Shown in pieces: positions 6,430 to 6,707 of a DNA stretch of 6,707 nucleotides. Within the stretch, counting starts at the first letter, position 1. Each line of letters opens with the position of its first letter. The stretch comes from Chloroflexota bacterium. GTDB taxonomy: Bacteria > Chloroflexota > Limnocylindria > QHBO01. Both the position numbers and the translations under genes were made by a program. Under the pieces are notes generated by a model. The model was not told the origin of the DNA. It made no database searches and saw nothing but the letters and a program-made list of their open reading frames with translations. Location: assembly GCA_031177555.1 (NCBI GenBank), contig JAPSGM010000108.1, positions 1 through 6,707 of the forward strand, read 5' to 3'.

Positions 6430-6707
6430 CTACACCTTCGCCGCCTCGGTGAGCTTGCGGCCGCGTAACTTGAGAATGACCAGGAAGGCGACGATCAGGG
6501 CCAGCTGGGCGTACAGCGCCTGGCCGAACTGCAGCGACATGGCGGCCAGGGCCACTCCCGTTGCCACGCCGACGACGATTACGCCGCGCAGTCCCCAGAT
6601 GCCCCCCACCAGCGCGACGAGCAGCACGAATAGGAACTGCCGCCAGCCCAGCAACGGCGCCACCGACGAGCCGACCCCGTAGAACGCGCCGGCCAGGCCT
6701 CCCGCGA
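6430..6707 (-). CDS. livH: LivH-like permease of a branched-chain amino acid-type ABC importer (5' end cut by window)
   Basis: The last 92 residues of the first visible operon gene are present; the frame stays open to the window edge, so the N-terminal two thirds lie beyond 6707. Visible parts are AGGLAGAFYGVGSSVAP, the usual LivH loop between late membrane helices, then two hydrophobic helices (about visible residues 24-41 and 42-60) with VGGIWGLRG, matching the GGIGSxxG element. A final helix ALIVAFLVILKL precedes a basic tail RGRKLTEAAKV. Most LivH proteins end in an FRPxGL-like tail, which is replaced here by Lys/Arg-rich residues. It forms the channel with the LivM-like permease 4 nt downstream. 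The call rests on operon position and these landmarks. LivM is excluded because a better LivM follows. Confidence 0.85.
   Translation of the reverse strand, partial: AGGLAGAFYGVGSSVAPLLGWRQFLFVLLVALVGGIWGLRGVIVVGVATGVALAAMSLQFGQALYAQLALIVAFLVILKLRGRKLTEAAKV

Noticed and set aside
1..6707. CRISPR array, tRNA, insertion sequence or defence system
   Set aside because: I saw no spaced direct repeats, cloverleaf, transposase or terminal inverted repeats on either strand; coding content is metabolic and transport genes.

Overview
The window is GC-rich, with coding-strand third positions almost all G or C. It comes from a free-living bacterium with lipoprotein-anchored binding proteins and sigma70-type promoters. 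GC content, gene style and the lipoprotein signal suit an actinobacterium or a high-GC Chloroflexota relative. No ribosomal RNA or marker gene is present, so the phylum is inference. There are no mobile elements, tRNAs or CRISPR repeats, and the neighbourhood reads as ordinary core or accessory metabolism and transport.

Left part (1-959, minus): a PotA-like ATPase of a spermidine/putrescine-type ABC importer, cut by the window edge at its C-terminus. It starts at a TTG behind a good Shine-Dalgarno, and a near-consensus promoter (TTGACA/TATACT) lies in the upstream gap. The permeases and binding protein of this importer, if present, lie beyond position 1.

Middle (960-2556): the divergent gap holds the pot promoter and a small, very arginine-rich ORF of uncertain reality on the plus strand. 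A complete short-chain-type acyl-CoA dehydrogenase follows, behind a possible extended -10 promoter. It ends at a GC-rich hairpin that probably terminates transcription from both sides, because the next gene converges on it.

Right part (2557-6707, minus): a compact Liv/HAAT-type ABC importer operon. Transcription order is livH-like permease (5' end outside the window), livM-like permease, livG-like ATPase, livF-like ATPase and finally a lipoprotein substrate-binding protein. The first four genes overlap or nearly touch (4-nt gap, 11-nt overlap, 8-nt overlap), which suggests translational coupling. The binding-protein gene is separated by 42 nt and carries its own strong ribosome binding site.

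The importer captures a solute outside the membrane (binding protein), passes it through the LivH/LivM channel and is powered by LivG/LivF. A branched-chain or other hydrophobic amino acid is the default guess. The acyl-CoA dehydrogenase could oxidise acyl-CoAs derived from such amino acids, but it is convergent and separately transcribed, so the link is only suggestive. I did not find a convincing undescribed system. The points most worth a second look are the LivG-like ATPase's degenerate ABC signature, the six-cysteine binding protein and the small arginine-rich ORF.
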